Positions 1 to 8,995 of a DNA stretch of 33,531 bases are shown piece after piece. The DNA is from Actinomycetota bacterium (lineage in GTDB: Bacteria; Actinomycetota; Actinomycetes; Nanopelagicales; Nanopelagicaceae), in contig RFMK01000115.1 of the NCBI GenBank assembly GCA_009927705.1, positions 1 through 33,531 on the forward strand. Direction: 5' to 3'. The notes beneath the pieces were generated by a model. It did not search any database, was not told the DNA's origin, and saw only the letters and a program-made list of their open reading frames with translations. The translations under genes were made by a program, and so were the position numbers. Numbering within the stretch: position 1 is the first letter of the stretch; each line of letters begins with the position of its first letter.

Positions 1-62
1 GGTGTGGCAAGATACGCCGAGTTATTGAGCGTAAGCGCAAAGCCCAATTGTTAGGACAAACC

Positions 63-569
63 ATGAACGTGCTTGATGCGGTAGATGCCGCCTCCCTCCG
101 TAAGGACCTTCCCAATTTCCGTCCTGGCGATGAACTCAAAGTTCACGTCCGCGTTGTTGAAGGTAACAAGAGCCGTATCCAGGTTTTCCAAGGGCTCGTT
201 ATCGCTCGTCAAGGTTCTGGAATTCGCGAGACTTTCACTGTCCGCAAGATTTCATATGGCGTTGGCGTAGAGAGAATTTTCCCAGTCCACGCTCCAGTTA
301 TTGAGAAGATTGAACTCGTGCGTAAGGGCGAAGTTCGTCGCGCGAAGCTTTACTACCTCCGTGATCTACGAGGTAAGGCGGCGAAGATCCGTGAGCGTCG
401 TGGTGCGGATGATCTCGAGACTGTCTACGCATCTGCTCCTGCAGCCGTCGAAGAAGCACCAGCTCCAGTCGCAGAAGAAGCTCCAGTTGCTCAAGAAGCG
501 GTAGTAGAAGCACCCGTTGAGAGCGCAGAAGCAACTGACACAACCGTGGCTGACGCTGAGAACAAGTAA
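63..569 (+). CDS. rplS: 50S ribosomal protein L19 with acidic Ala/Glu/Pro-rich C-terminal extension
   Basis: Protein [109 protein letters not shown] is typical L19; internal start at 63 preferred over the track start at 48. Confidence 0.96.
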   Translation: MNVLDAVDAASLRKDLPNFRPGDELKVHVRVVEGNKSRIQVFQGLVIARQGSGIRETFTVRKISYGVGVERIFPVHAPVIEKIELVRKGEVRRAKLYYLRDLRGKAAKIRERRGADDLETVYASAPAAVEEAPAPVAEEAPVAQEAVVEAPVESAEATDTTVADAENK

Positions 570-587
570 TTACTCGAACGACTAACA

Positions 588-1262
588 ATGTCGCGTAAAG
601 CGAAAGGCTCAAACTTTCGCGAACTTCCGATTCTTATCGTATCGGCTCTTGTCCTCTCCATTCTTGTTAAGACATTTCTCGTTCAGTTTTTCTATATTCC
701 CTCTGGCTCCATGGAGAACACTCTTCAAGTAAATGATCGCGTGGGCGTCAACAAACTTGGCGCACTATTCAGTGATATCAAACGTGGAGAAGTTGTCGTC
801 TTCCGCGATCCGGCTAGCTGGTTATCAACACCGTACGATGACAGCAAAGGGATTAGTAAAGTTGTGAAAGATGCGCTGGTTTTTGTTGGCGTCTTACCAG
901 ACCCCGCAAAGCAGTATTTGATCAAGCGCGTTATCGGTGTAAGTGGAGATCGCGTGGTCTGCTGCTCTACTGGCGGAAAATTGGAGGTCAATGGATTGGA
1001 AGTTGACGAGCCCTATATATATGCCGGCAACAAACCTTCTGATTCAACTTTCGATGTAACTGTTCCCAAGGGATTTATCTGGGTTATGGGCGATCACCGT
1101 GGCGCCAGCGCTGACTCGCGTTTCCATACCGATGATCCGAATAAGGGGATGGTCCCACTTGATAAAGTCACGGGACGAGCGCTGTTTGTCATCTGGCCAC
1201 TAAAGAATATGGGCGTTCTTGAGGTTGGAAAGGATCTTTCACAGATCCCAGTAAAGAAATAG
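588..1262 (+). CDS. lepB: Signal peptidase I
   Basis: N-terminal TM segment, FYIPSGSMENTL catalytic Ser motif, YLIKRVIGVSGDRV Lys motif, MGDHRGASADSR box. Confidence 0.95.
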   Translation: MSRKAKGSNFRELPILIVSALVLSILVKTFLVQFFYIPSGSMENTLQVNDRVGVNKLGALFSDIKRGEVVVFRDPASWLSTPYDDSKGISKVVKDALVFVGVLPDPAKQYLIKRVIGVSGDRVVCCSTGGKLEVNGLEVDEPYIYAGNKPSDSTFDVTVPKGFIWVMGDHRGASADSRFHTDDPNKGMVPLDKVTGRALFVIWPLKNMGVLEVGKDLSQIPVKK

Positions 1263-1276
1263 TTTTTGTTTCAGAG

Positions 1277-1879
1277 ATGATTGAAAACAAGCTCATCACA
1301 GCAGGCATCACGTTGATTGCTGGAGTTGATGAGGCAGGACGAGGTGCTTGTGCTGGTCCACTAGTTGTTGCGGCTGTTATCCTCAACGATCCTCAATCCA
1401 AAGAATTGATAGATGTTCGAGACTCAAAAGAATTATCACCTTCACAAAGAGAAACGCTCTTTGATCTCATCATAAGAAATTCGAAGCATCATGCGATTAT
1501 CGAGATTTCTTCCCACGAGATAGACCGGATTGGACTTCATCGGGCGAATCTTGAAGGAATGCGTCGCGCCATAAGCGCCCTCGGAGAAGAACCACAGTAC
1601 GTATTGACGGATGGTTATGAAATTGAAGGATTAAGTTCACCATCACTTGCGGTGTGGAAGGGCGATCAAGTCGCTATTTCTATTTCTGCTGCTTCGATCC
1701 TCGCAAAAGTTCACCGCGATCGACTGATGCAGGCGCTTGATAAGGATTTTCCTGGATATGGCTTGGCGCTCCACAAGGGTTATGTGACTCGGGCTCACCA
1801 AGAAGCGTTGAAAATGATGGGCGTGTCAGCTATTCACCGACGTTCGTACGCGAATATTGCAGCACTACTCAACAGCTAA
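1277..1879 (+). CDS. rnhB: Ribonuclease HII
   Basis: AGVDEAGRGACAGPLVVAAVIL motif, DSKELS, AASILAKVHRDR. Confidence 0.95.
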   Translation: MIENKLITAGITLIAGVDEAGRGACAGPLVVAAVILNDPQSKELIDVRDSKELSPSQRETLFDLIIRNSKHHAIIEISSHEIDRIGLHRANLEGMRRAISALGEEPQYVLTDGYEIEGLSSPSLAVWKGDQVAISISAASILAKVHRDRLMQALDKDFPGYGLALHKGYVTRAHQEALKMMGVSAIHRRSYANIAALLNS

Positions 1880-1940
1880 AGTTATTCACAATATTTAATA
1901 GTCAACGATAAATGTCCAACATTTTCTCTAATCTCCCGCG

Positions 1941-2309
1941 ATGGCTTTACATCAGAGAGCATCAGAACTTGGCATTCGCGGCGAGGAATTTACCGTCGCA
2001 TATTTGCAGAAACGTGGCTATCGAATTATCGACCGTAATTGGCGAATTAAAGAAGGCGAGCTCGACATCGTTGCATTCTCGCCTGAGTGCGAAATTGTCT
2101 TTGTGGAAGTTAAGACGCGCAGCAGCGCGACTTTTGGCGAACCACTCGAATCAATTTCAAGCGAGAAACTTCACCGTATCCAACGACTGGCGCTCGCCTG
2201 GCTCGCAACCCACCAACGTTTGGGATCTTCCTACCGTATTGATGTAGCAGGAGTACTTGCAGGTAGATCAGGAGAGCTCTCGATTGATTATCGGAGCAAA
2301 ATCATATGA
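1941..2309 (+). CDS. YraN/UPF0102 family endonuclease-like protein
   Basis: G..GE..A..YL...GY.I..RNWR...GE+DIVA.....VFVEVKTR pattern; located between rnhB and comM as in many actinobacteria. Confidence 0.9.
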   Translation: MALHQRASELGIRGEEFTVAYLQKRGYRIIDRNWRIKEGELDIVAFSPECEIVFVEVKTRSSATFGEPLESISSEKLHRIQRLALAWLATHQRLGSSYRIDVAGVLAGRSGELSIDYRSKII

Positions 2310-3823
2310 GCGTTGCCGCAACTCGTGGAATCTCTCTCAATGGCCTGGAAGGCGAAATAATCAATATCGAAGTCGATGTTACGCATGGTTTACCTAGTTA
2401 TCAACTCCTCGGATTACCAGATGCAGCGCTCAATGAAGCCCGAGATCGAATTCGATCAGCAATCGGCAATTCCGGAAAACGTTGGCCACAAACCAAGATC
2501 ACGGTCTCGCTCTCTCCTGCATGGTTACCAAAAAGTGGTTCTGGTTTCGATCTTGCGATAAGTATCGCCATTTTGAGCGCTACGCAGCAAATTTCAGAAC
2601 TCGATTTGAACGAAACTATCTTTATTGGCGAACTTTCCCTTGAGGGATTACTACGACCAGTTCGTGGATTACTACCTATGTTACTTGCAGCCGAAAAACA
2701 TGGAATGCGAAGAGCAGTAGTGCCAGAAGCTAATCTTTCGGAAGCGCAAAGTGTGTCGCGACTTGAAATCATTCCTGCCTCATCTTTGGTCCAAGTCCTT
2801 GCAATCATCTGTGGCGCCGAGATGCCTCGCCAAATCCCGTTAATTACTTATGAAAATGAATCACCCAACTTTGATTTTGCAGAAGTAGCTGGTCAAGAAG
2901 ATGCCAAAAGAGGCTTAGAGATTGCTGCCACAGGTGGACATCACATTTTGATGATGGGACCCCCTGGAACAGGAAAGACAATGTTGGCCGAACGACTTCC
3001 GACGATTTTGCCGCCACTTAATGATGATCAGTTGCGTGATGTTGCAGCGATACATTCGATTGCCGGCACAACACAACTCGCCTCAATACTTCGCAGAACA
3101 CCGCCATTTGTTGCCCCACATCACACAACCACCAGCGCCGGAATGGTTGGTGGTGGTACAAAGATGATTCGGCCCGGTGCGTGTTCACTTTCGCATCACG
3201 GGGTGTTATTCATCGATGAAGCACCGGAATGCGCTCATGGAATCCTTGATGCTTTACGACAGCCGCTGGAATCTGGCTCGATTGAGATCACTCGTGCAGT
3301 CGGCACCACGCGTTTTCCTGCTCGATTCATTCTAGTTCTCGCTGCGAATCCGTGTCCGTGTGGGCGCTTCTCTGGGAAGGGTCGTTCGTGCCAGTGCTCT
3401 TCATTGCAGGTTCGACGTTATTTGAATCGACTCTCCGGTCCATTGCTTGATCGAATTGATGTGAAGTTACGAGTTGATAATCCAACGCGTGCCGAACTAG
3501 CCAGCAATGATCCGCGTGAATCGAGTGAGGAAATGCGTAGGAGAGTGGAAAGCGCTCGAGCTATTGCTCGCGAGAGATTTGCTGGTCTTGGCTTCGAACT
3601 CAACTCAGCAATCCCGTCAGAGTTCTTGCGGAGAAAATTTCGGGCCGACAGTAAAGCCATGAGCATGCTTCACATCTTGATTGAGCGCGAGGAGATTACG
3701 GCTCGTGGATTTCACAAAATCCTTCGTCTTGCATGGACAATCGCAGATCTACGTGGAGTCTCAATCCCTGGAGTTGATGAAGTCGAAGCTGCACTTGCGC
3801 TGCGCACCGAGACGAGTCAATAA
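2306..3823 (+). CDS. comM: YifB/ComM family Mg-chelatase-like AAA ATPase
   Basis: Walker A GPPGTGKT, LPDAALNEARDRIRSAI N-terminal ChlI-like domain, HHGVLFIDEAPE Walker B, NPCPCG motif. Confidence 0.95.
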   Translation: MSVAATRGISLNGLEGEIINIEVDVTHGLPSYQLLGLPDAALNEARDRIRSAIGNSGKRWPQTKITVSLSPAWLPKSGSGFDLAISIAILSATQQISELDLNETIFIGELSLEGLLRPVRGLLPMLLAAEKHGMRRAVVPEANLSEAQSVSRLEIIPASSLVQVLAIICGAEMPRQIPLITYENESPNFDFAEVAGQEDAKRGLEIAATGGHHILMMGPPGTGKTMLAERLPTILPPLNDDQLRDVAAIHSIAGTTQLASILRRTPPFVAPHHTTTSAGMVGGGTKMIRPGACSLSHHGVLFIDEAPECAHGILDALRQPLESGSIEITRAVGTTRFPARFILVLAANPCPCGRFSGKGRSCQCSSLQVRRYLNRLSGPLLDRIDVKLRVDNPTRAELASNDPRESSEEMRRRVESARAIARERFAGLGFELNSAIPSEFLRRKFRADSKAMSMLHILIEREEITARGFHKILRLAWTIADLRGVSIPGVDEVEAALALRTETSQ

Positions 3824-4717
3824 ATGGAAGACATTGCACGCTTACGACTCTTTCAGGCCATTGACGGTGGTTCTCCGTTCTGGACCGAAGAATTTGCGAA
3901 TTACGGCGGCGATGAACTTATCACCAGAATTCTCGCCGGAAAATATGATGCTTCGAAACGCTCATCCGCTCGCATAAAGAGCGAATTACTGAAAAATCAA
4001 CATGATGGTCTGATCGAAGAGATTGGTAGTTCAGGCGCCCGATTCATCACTCCCGCTTCGGAAGAGTGGCCACAAGGACTAAACGATCTCGTTGCCCCGC
4101 CATTTGGATTGATAATTAAAGGATCACCTGTTTTCTCTACAAGTGTTGCCATTGTTGGAACACGGAATCCCACGACTTATGGCGCAAGAATTGCTAGTGA
4201 ATTTGCTTCGGGTTTTGCGGATCGAGATCTAGCGATTATTAGCGGTGGCGCTTACGGAATCGATTCTCATGCGCATCGCGGTTGCATCGCAGCTGAAGGG
4301 AAAACATTTGCGGTTCTCGCATCTGGCGTTAATGTGGAATATCCCGCAGGAAATTCCCGCCTCTTCAAGGAAATCGAAGAATCAGGAGCTCTCATCTCAG
4401 AAGTAATGCCAAATGTTCGTGCCAGACCGGAACGATTCCTGACTCGAAATCGATTGATCGCGGCCATATCAATTGGAACAATCGTGGTGGAAGCGGCGTT
4501 TCGTAGTGGTTCACTTCGCACAGCGCGAGACGCAGCCGAGCTGATGAGAGTTGTGATGGCAGTCCCAGGGCCGGTTACATCTCCCACAAGTGATGGATGT
4601 CATCGCCTGATTGGCGAACGCTGTGCCGAGATCGTTACATCAGTTGCGGATGCCATGGAATTGCTCGCGCCATTGACGGCGAAAAATGCAGGTACTCTTG
4701 GCAGTGATGACACATAA
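3824..4717 (+). CDS. dprA: DNA processing protein DprA/Smf
   Basis: VAIVGTRNPTTYG, SGGAYGIDSHAHRGCIAAEGKTFAVLASGVNVEYPAGN; follows comM directly. Confidence 0.94.
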   Translation: MEDIARLRLFQAIDGGSPFWTEEFANYGGDELITRILAGKYDASKRSSARIKSELLKNQHDGLIEEIGSSGARFITPASEEWPQGLNDLVAPPFGLIIKGSPVFSTSVAIVGTRNPTTYGARIASEFASGFADRDLAIISGGAYGIDSHAHRGCIAAEGKTFAVLASGVNVEYPAGNSRLFKEIEESGALISEVMPNVRARPERFLTRNRLIAAISIGTIVVEAAFRSGSLRTARDAAELMRVVMAVPGPVTSPTSDGCHRLIGERCAEIVTSVADAMELLAPLTAKNAGTLGSDDT

Positions 4718-5633
4718 ATCTGCTTTTGTCGCAATCGTCGGAAGACCGAATACCGGAAAATCAACTCTTGTTAACGCGCTTGTCGGTGAAAAAGTAGTTA
4801 TTACATCGCACCACCCAAATACCACCCGTCATGCGATTCGCGGAATCGTCACTCGACCAGGGTTTCAGTTGGTCGTCGTTGATACACCGGGCGTTCATAA
4901 ACCGAAAACTCTTCTTGGTGGCGCATTGAACACCATGGTCAGCGAGAACATGGATTCGGTCGATGCCATTGTTATGTGTATTCCTGCGATCGAAGATATT
5001 GGCGCGGGGGATTTATTCATCGCTAAGGAAATTGCCAAGCATCCACAATCTAAGAAGATTGCGGCGGTGACCATGATTGATATGGCGAAGAAGGCGAATC
5101 TTCCCCAACAACTTATGGCCGCCTCAAAACTAGCAACTGAAGCCGGTTTTCAATGGGATGACATCGTTCCAATCTCAGCCAAGACGGATGATCAAGTTCA
5201 ACTTCTGATTGATCTGCTCGTGAAGTACGCCCCCGACTCACCACCGTTTTATCCATCCGATATGACTTCTGACCAAGAACTCTCTACTCAGATCGCTGAC
5301 CTGATTCGCGAAGCTGCGATTGCGGACGTCTTTGAAGAAGTCCCACATTCAATTGCAGTCATCATCGATGAAATGTCGGAGCGAGAGAAACGAACTCCCG
5401 ACGAACGCCCATTCTTTGATGTTCATGCCTCGATTGTCGTTGAACGCGATAGCCAGAAAGCCATAATCATCGGCAATAAAGGGGAGCGATTGAAGGCTGT
5501 TGGAATAGCTGCACGTCAAGAAATTGAGAAGAAACTTAATGGGAAAATATTCCTAGGATTACATGTGAAAGTGATGCCAAACTGGCAGAGTGATGCGAAG
5601 GCGTTGTCGAAGTTGGGGTTTACCCAGCAATAA
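4707..5633 (+). CDS. era: GTPase Era
   Basis: GRPNTGKST G1, DTPG G3, KH-domain-like C-terminus (QKAIIIGNKGERLKAVG); start MTHKSAF overlaps the dprA end by 11 nt. Confidence 0.94.
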   Translation: MTHKSAFVAIVGRPNTGKSTLVNALVGEKVVITSHHPNTTRHAIRGIVTRPGFQLVVVDTPGVHKPKTLLGGALNTMVSENMDSVDAIVMCIPAIEDIGAGDLFIAKEIAKHPQSKKIAAVTMIDMAKKANLPQQLMAASKLATEAGFQWDDIVPISAKTDDQVQLLIDLLVKYAPDSPPFYPSDMTSDQELSTQIADLIREAAIADVFEEVPHSIAVIIDEMSEREKRTPDERPFFDVHASIVVERDSQKAIIIGNKGERLKAVGIAARQEIEKKLNGKIFLGLHVKVMPNWQSDAKALSKLGFTQQ

Positions 5634-6498
5634 CCGGGGCAGCAGGTTTTCTACTCGCAAAGTAGGAGCCGAGGAGCACCAGCGGAAGTCCAATAGCAAT
5701 GGCAAGCGTGATTGATTCATTGAGTAAGAAAATGCCGAGAACGACTGCAACGGCCGTATTGGGATAAACCACAAGTGATGCTCGTGCGGCTCCAATTTCA
5801 TCAAGGACCAAGAAAAAGACCCAGAATGCAAAGGCAGTGCAGATTATTCCAAGTCCGACCGTTGCCAAGATTGCGTTTGTTGTCGGAGTTTGAGCTGGCA
5901 AATGCGTAAGGGCAAATGGGGCAAAGATTATTGTTGAGAGAGCCATCGCTAATCCATTAATTGCAATTCCAGAGGTGTTTGGCGCTTTACGCGTGATCAT
6001 GTTGACGGCATATGCATACGAGATTGCAGCGACAAGTACTTGAATGAGCGCACGTGCATTACCGAAATCGTTGAGCGTTTCAAATCCGACCAAGAAAGCG
6101 ATACCGACAAATCCGATTGCAATTCCAAAAATTCTGGTGCGGTGCGCCGCAGTTGAATCGCCCGTGTGGTGAGCAAAGAGCGTCGCCCAAATCGGGACTG
6201 TTGCGACGAGTAACGCCACTACACCAGAGGAGAGATCCTTCTGGGCATTAGTAATCAACGTCCATGGAATAACCATTTCTAAAATCGCATATAAGGCGAT
6301 GTATTGCCAGTATTGCATGGCCGAACGTAAAGTTTTTTGATGGAGTGCAATCGGGATGAGAACAAGTGCGCCAATGAATAGTCGCGAGAATACGATGACC
6401 GGAGTTGAAAGCTCATCAACAGCAACTTTCATGAATAGATATGGCACGCCCCACAGCACACCTACGAGCGCAAAAAGCGCCCAACCTTTACGTGACAT
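5620..6498 (-). CDS. EamA/DMT family permease
   Basis: Hydrophobic ~10-TM protein with duplicated EamA-like halves; convergent 14-bp overlap with era. Confidence 0.85.
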   Translation of the reverse strand: MSRKGWALFALVGVLWGVPYLFMKVAVDELSTPVIVFSRLFIGALVLIPIALHQKTLRSAMQYWQYIALYAILEMVIPWTLITNAQKDLSSGVVALLVATVPIWATLFAHHTGDSTAAHRTRIFGIAIGFVGIAFLVGFETLNDFGNARALIQVLVAAISYAYAVNMITRKAPNTSGIAINGLAMALSTIIFAPFALTHLPAQTPTTNAILATVGLGIICTAFAFWVFFLVLDEIGAARASLVVYPNTAVAVVLGIFLLNESITLAIAIGLPLVLLGSYFASRKPAAPVIAG

Positions 6499-6501
6499 TC
6501 T

Positions 6502-7665
6502 TTAGATTACGCTCCGATAGAGATTAGTTGTTTGAACCGCAACCTTATCCCAACCGAACTCTGCTATCGCTCGTTCGCGCCCGGCTTTTCCATAGCGATG
6601 TGCGAGTGAAGAGTCAGACATCACAGTATTAATCGCTGCGGCAAAGTTTGTTTCAAATATTTCGTGCTGATTTGAAAAGTCAACGAGTAATCCTGTCTCT
6701 CCATCAGCCACAACTTCAGGAATTCCACCAACTCTTGAAGCCACGACCGCTGTCTCACACGCCATAGCTTCCAAATTGACGATACCGAGTGGTTCGTAGA
6801 TCGATGGGCAGAGAAAAGCTTGTGCATGGGTCAGAAGTGATGTGAGTTCCTTGTGGGGCAACATCTCTTTGATCCAATGAATATTGCCGCGCTCTACTGA
6901 AAGTTCAGCGATCAACTGCTCAACTTCGGCTCCAATCGCTGGTTCATCTGGACTTCCAGCCGCAAGTACCAAGGAATAGTCACTCGAGACTTGACGCCAT
7001 GCGCGCAATAAATGCGCCAAACCTTTCTGCCGAGTGATGCGACCGACGAAAAGAGCATAGGGTTTATCAATTCCTAACTTCTCCAGAATGGAGCCATCTT
7101 TCTCTGGCGCGAATTTTGTAGTGTTGATTCCATTGCGGATTGTGTGAACTTTATTTGGGTCAATCTGCGGATACGCGGCAAGAACATCGGCGCGCATTCC
7201 ATCGCTGACTGCGATGATGGCATCAGCGCTCTCATAGGAGATTTTTTCCGCCCAAGACGAAATCTGATATCCACCACCAAGTTGTTCTGCTTTCCATGGC
7301 CTTAATGGTTCAAGCGAATGAGCAGTCACAACGTGAGGAATGTTGTACATCTTGGAAGCAAGGTATCCAGCGAGATTGGCATACCAGGTATGAGAATGGG
7401 CTATATCTACGCTACCTAGGTGGGAAGCAATATCGCTATCGATAAGTAACGCTTGAAGCGCCGGGTTAATTGAGGCTAGATCTCCATGTAATTCATAGTT
7501 GACGGCATCCTCGCGTCGTGGTCCGAAACAATGGACTTTTGTCGCGATATCAGAGATTTCGGCGAGCGCAGTCACAAGGTTACTTACGTGAACTCCCGCT
7601 CCGCCATAAATGTGCGGCGGCCATTCCTTCGTAATCATGCCTACTGTGACCTTCGTATTACTCAC
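6502..7665 (-). CDS. glgM: Actinobacterial GT4 glycogen synthase / alpha-maltose-1-phosphate synthase
   Basis: MITKEWPPHIYGGAGVHVSNL N-terminus, SIYEPLGIVNLEAMACETAVVASRVGGIPEVV GT4 signature; divergent to glgC as in Mycobacterium; GTG start. Confidence 0.88.
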   Translation of the reverse strand: MSNTKVTVGMITKEWPPHIYGGAGVHVSNLVTALAEISDIATKVHCFGPRREDAVNYELHGDLASINPALQALLIDSDIASHLGSVDIAHSHTWYANLAGYLASKMYNIPHVVTAHSLEPLRPWKAEQLGGGYQISSWAEKISYESADAIIAVSDGMRADVLAAYPQIDPNKVHTIRNGINTTKFAPEKDGSILEKLGIDKPYALFVGRITRQKGLAHLLRAWRQVSSDYSLVLAAGSPDEPAIGAEVEQLIAELSVERGNIHWIKEMLPHKELTSLLTHAQAFLCPSIYEPLGIVNLEAMACETAVVASRVGGIPEVVADGETGLLVDFSNQHEIFETNFAAAINTVMSDSSLAHRYGKAGRERAIAEFGWDKVAVQTTNLYRSVI

Positions 7666-7671
7666 ACTCCA

Positions 7672-7681
7672 AGAGTATCGT
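7672..7681. promoter_or_regulatory. Overlapping divergent -10 boxes for glgM and glgC
   Basis: Minus TACTCT (7672-7677) then 6 nt to the glgM GTG; plus TATCGT (7676-7681) then 6 nt to the glgC ATG. Confidence 0.7.
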
Positions 7682-7687
7682 TAGGGC

Positions 7688-8911
7688 ATGGCGCGCTTAG
7701 ATCTTCCTCTCGGAATTGTCCTTGCAGGTGGTGAAGGAAAGCGTTTAATGCCGCTCACTGCAGATCGAGCAAAACCTGCAGTTCCTTTTGGCGGCTCCTA
7801 TCGTCTCGTTGATTTCGTTCTCTCTAATCTTGTTAACGCAGGTTTCTTACGTATCGCAGTATTGACCCAATACAAATCACATTCACTCGATCGCCACATC
7901 ACAACGACATGGCGCATGTCTAATTTACTCGGCAACTACATAACTCCAGTCCCAGCACAACAGAGGCTTGGTCCCCGTTGGTACACAGGTAGTGCCGATG
8001 CGATTCTTCAGAATTTCAATCTCATTCATGATGAGAATCCAAAGCATGTCATCGTCTTTGGCGCAGATCACGTTTATCGCATGAATCCAGATCAGATGTA
8101 CCAGCAGCACCTCCAAACCGGAGCTGGTGTAACTGTTGCTGCGATTCGAGTTAAGCGCACTGAAGCTTCAGAATTCGGAGTTATTGAGTTAGCTGATGAC
8201 GGCGTAACTATTAAGGCTTTCCATGAGAAACCAGCAAATCCGCCGGCAATGCCAGGACACCCTGACTTAGCGCTCGTTTCAATGGGTAACTACATATTTC
8301 GTCGTGATGCGATGGAAGAAGCTTTGATTTTGGATTCGGAAGATGTAGATAGCCGACACGACATTGGGGGAAACATCATTCCCGCCATGACTAAAGCAGG
8401 ATTAGCAAAGGTTTACGATTTCGCAGATAACAATGTTCCTGGTGAGACTGAACGCGATAAGGGTTACTGGCGCGATGTAGGTTCGATTGATTCCTATTTT
8501 GATGCGCACATGGATCTTGTATCTCCTCTGCCAATTTTCAATCTCTACAATCGGCAATGGCCGATTCTGACTAATCCACCATCACTTCCACCCGCAAAGT
8601 TCTCCGAACGTGGAATTGCCTTTGATTCAGTGGTCGGAGCGGGCACGATTATCTCTGGCGGAGAATTACGTCGAACAGTGGCTTCATATGATGTCTATGC
8701 GGGCAGAGATTCGGTTGTCGAGAATTCAGTTCTTATGCCGTCAGTAAAGATTGGCGAGAACGCCAAAGTGCGCAATGCAATTCTTGATAAGAATGTCATC
8801 GTTGAGCCAGGCGCAATGATTGGTTTTGATGCCGAGCGAGATCGCGAGCGTTTCACAGTCTCGGCAGGTGGAATAATTGTTGTTGGAAAAGGCGTCACCG
8901 TTACGCGTTAA
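7688..8911 (+). CDS. glgC: Glucose-1-phosphate adenylyltransferase
   Basis: [42 protein letters not shown]-like YTGSADAI; C-terminal hexapeptide repeats. Confidence 0.96.
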   Translation: MARLDLPLGIVLAGGEGKRLMPLTADRAKPAVPFGGSYRLVDFVLSNLVNAGFLRIAVLTQYKSHSLDRHITTTWRMSNLLGNYITPVPAQQRLGPRWYTGSADAILQNFNLIHDENPKHVIVFGADHVYRMNPDQMYQQHLQTGAGVTVAAIRVKRTEASEFGVIELADDGVTIKAFHEKPANPPAMPGHPDLALVSMGNYIFRRDAMEEALILDSEDVDSRHDIGGNIIPAMTKAGLAKVYDFADNNVPGETERDKGYWRDVGSIDSYFDAHMDLVSPLPIFNLYNRQWPILTNPPSLPPAKFSERGIAFDSVVGAGTIISGGELRRTVASYDVYAGRDSVVENSVLMPSVKIGENAKVRNAILDKNVIVEPGAMIGFDAERDRERFTVSAGGIIVVGKGVTVTR

Positions 8912-8995
8912 AACTCGGACAAAAGCGCATACGCTAGACTGCGGCCCTGGGTCAAAGTTGACCCCCAATCCATAATTAATCGGAGACTATTCAAT

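Noticed and set aside
1-47. Possible C-terminus of trmD before rplS
   Set aside because: Only 47 nt are available; short open stretches exist in several frames and none shows a recognisable TrmD ending
420-530. GAAGAAGCACCAGCTCCAG-like tandem repetition as a DNA repeat element
   Set aside because: It is the in-frame codon repetition of the L19 Ala/Glu/Pro tail, not an independent repeat
298-612. Antisense and out-of-frame ORFs in the track (298..612-, 2401..2808-, 9088..9390-, 10082..10591-, 12784..13290-, 31556..32029+ and similar)
   Set aside because: Each overlaps a strongly recognised gene in another frame, has low-complexity or non-protein-like composition and no family motif; treated as shadow ORFs
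1882-1890. TTATTCACA resembling a DnaA box between rnhB and yraN
   Set aside because: Single copy with no cluster of boxes or AT-rich unwinding element; probably chance in an AT-rich gap
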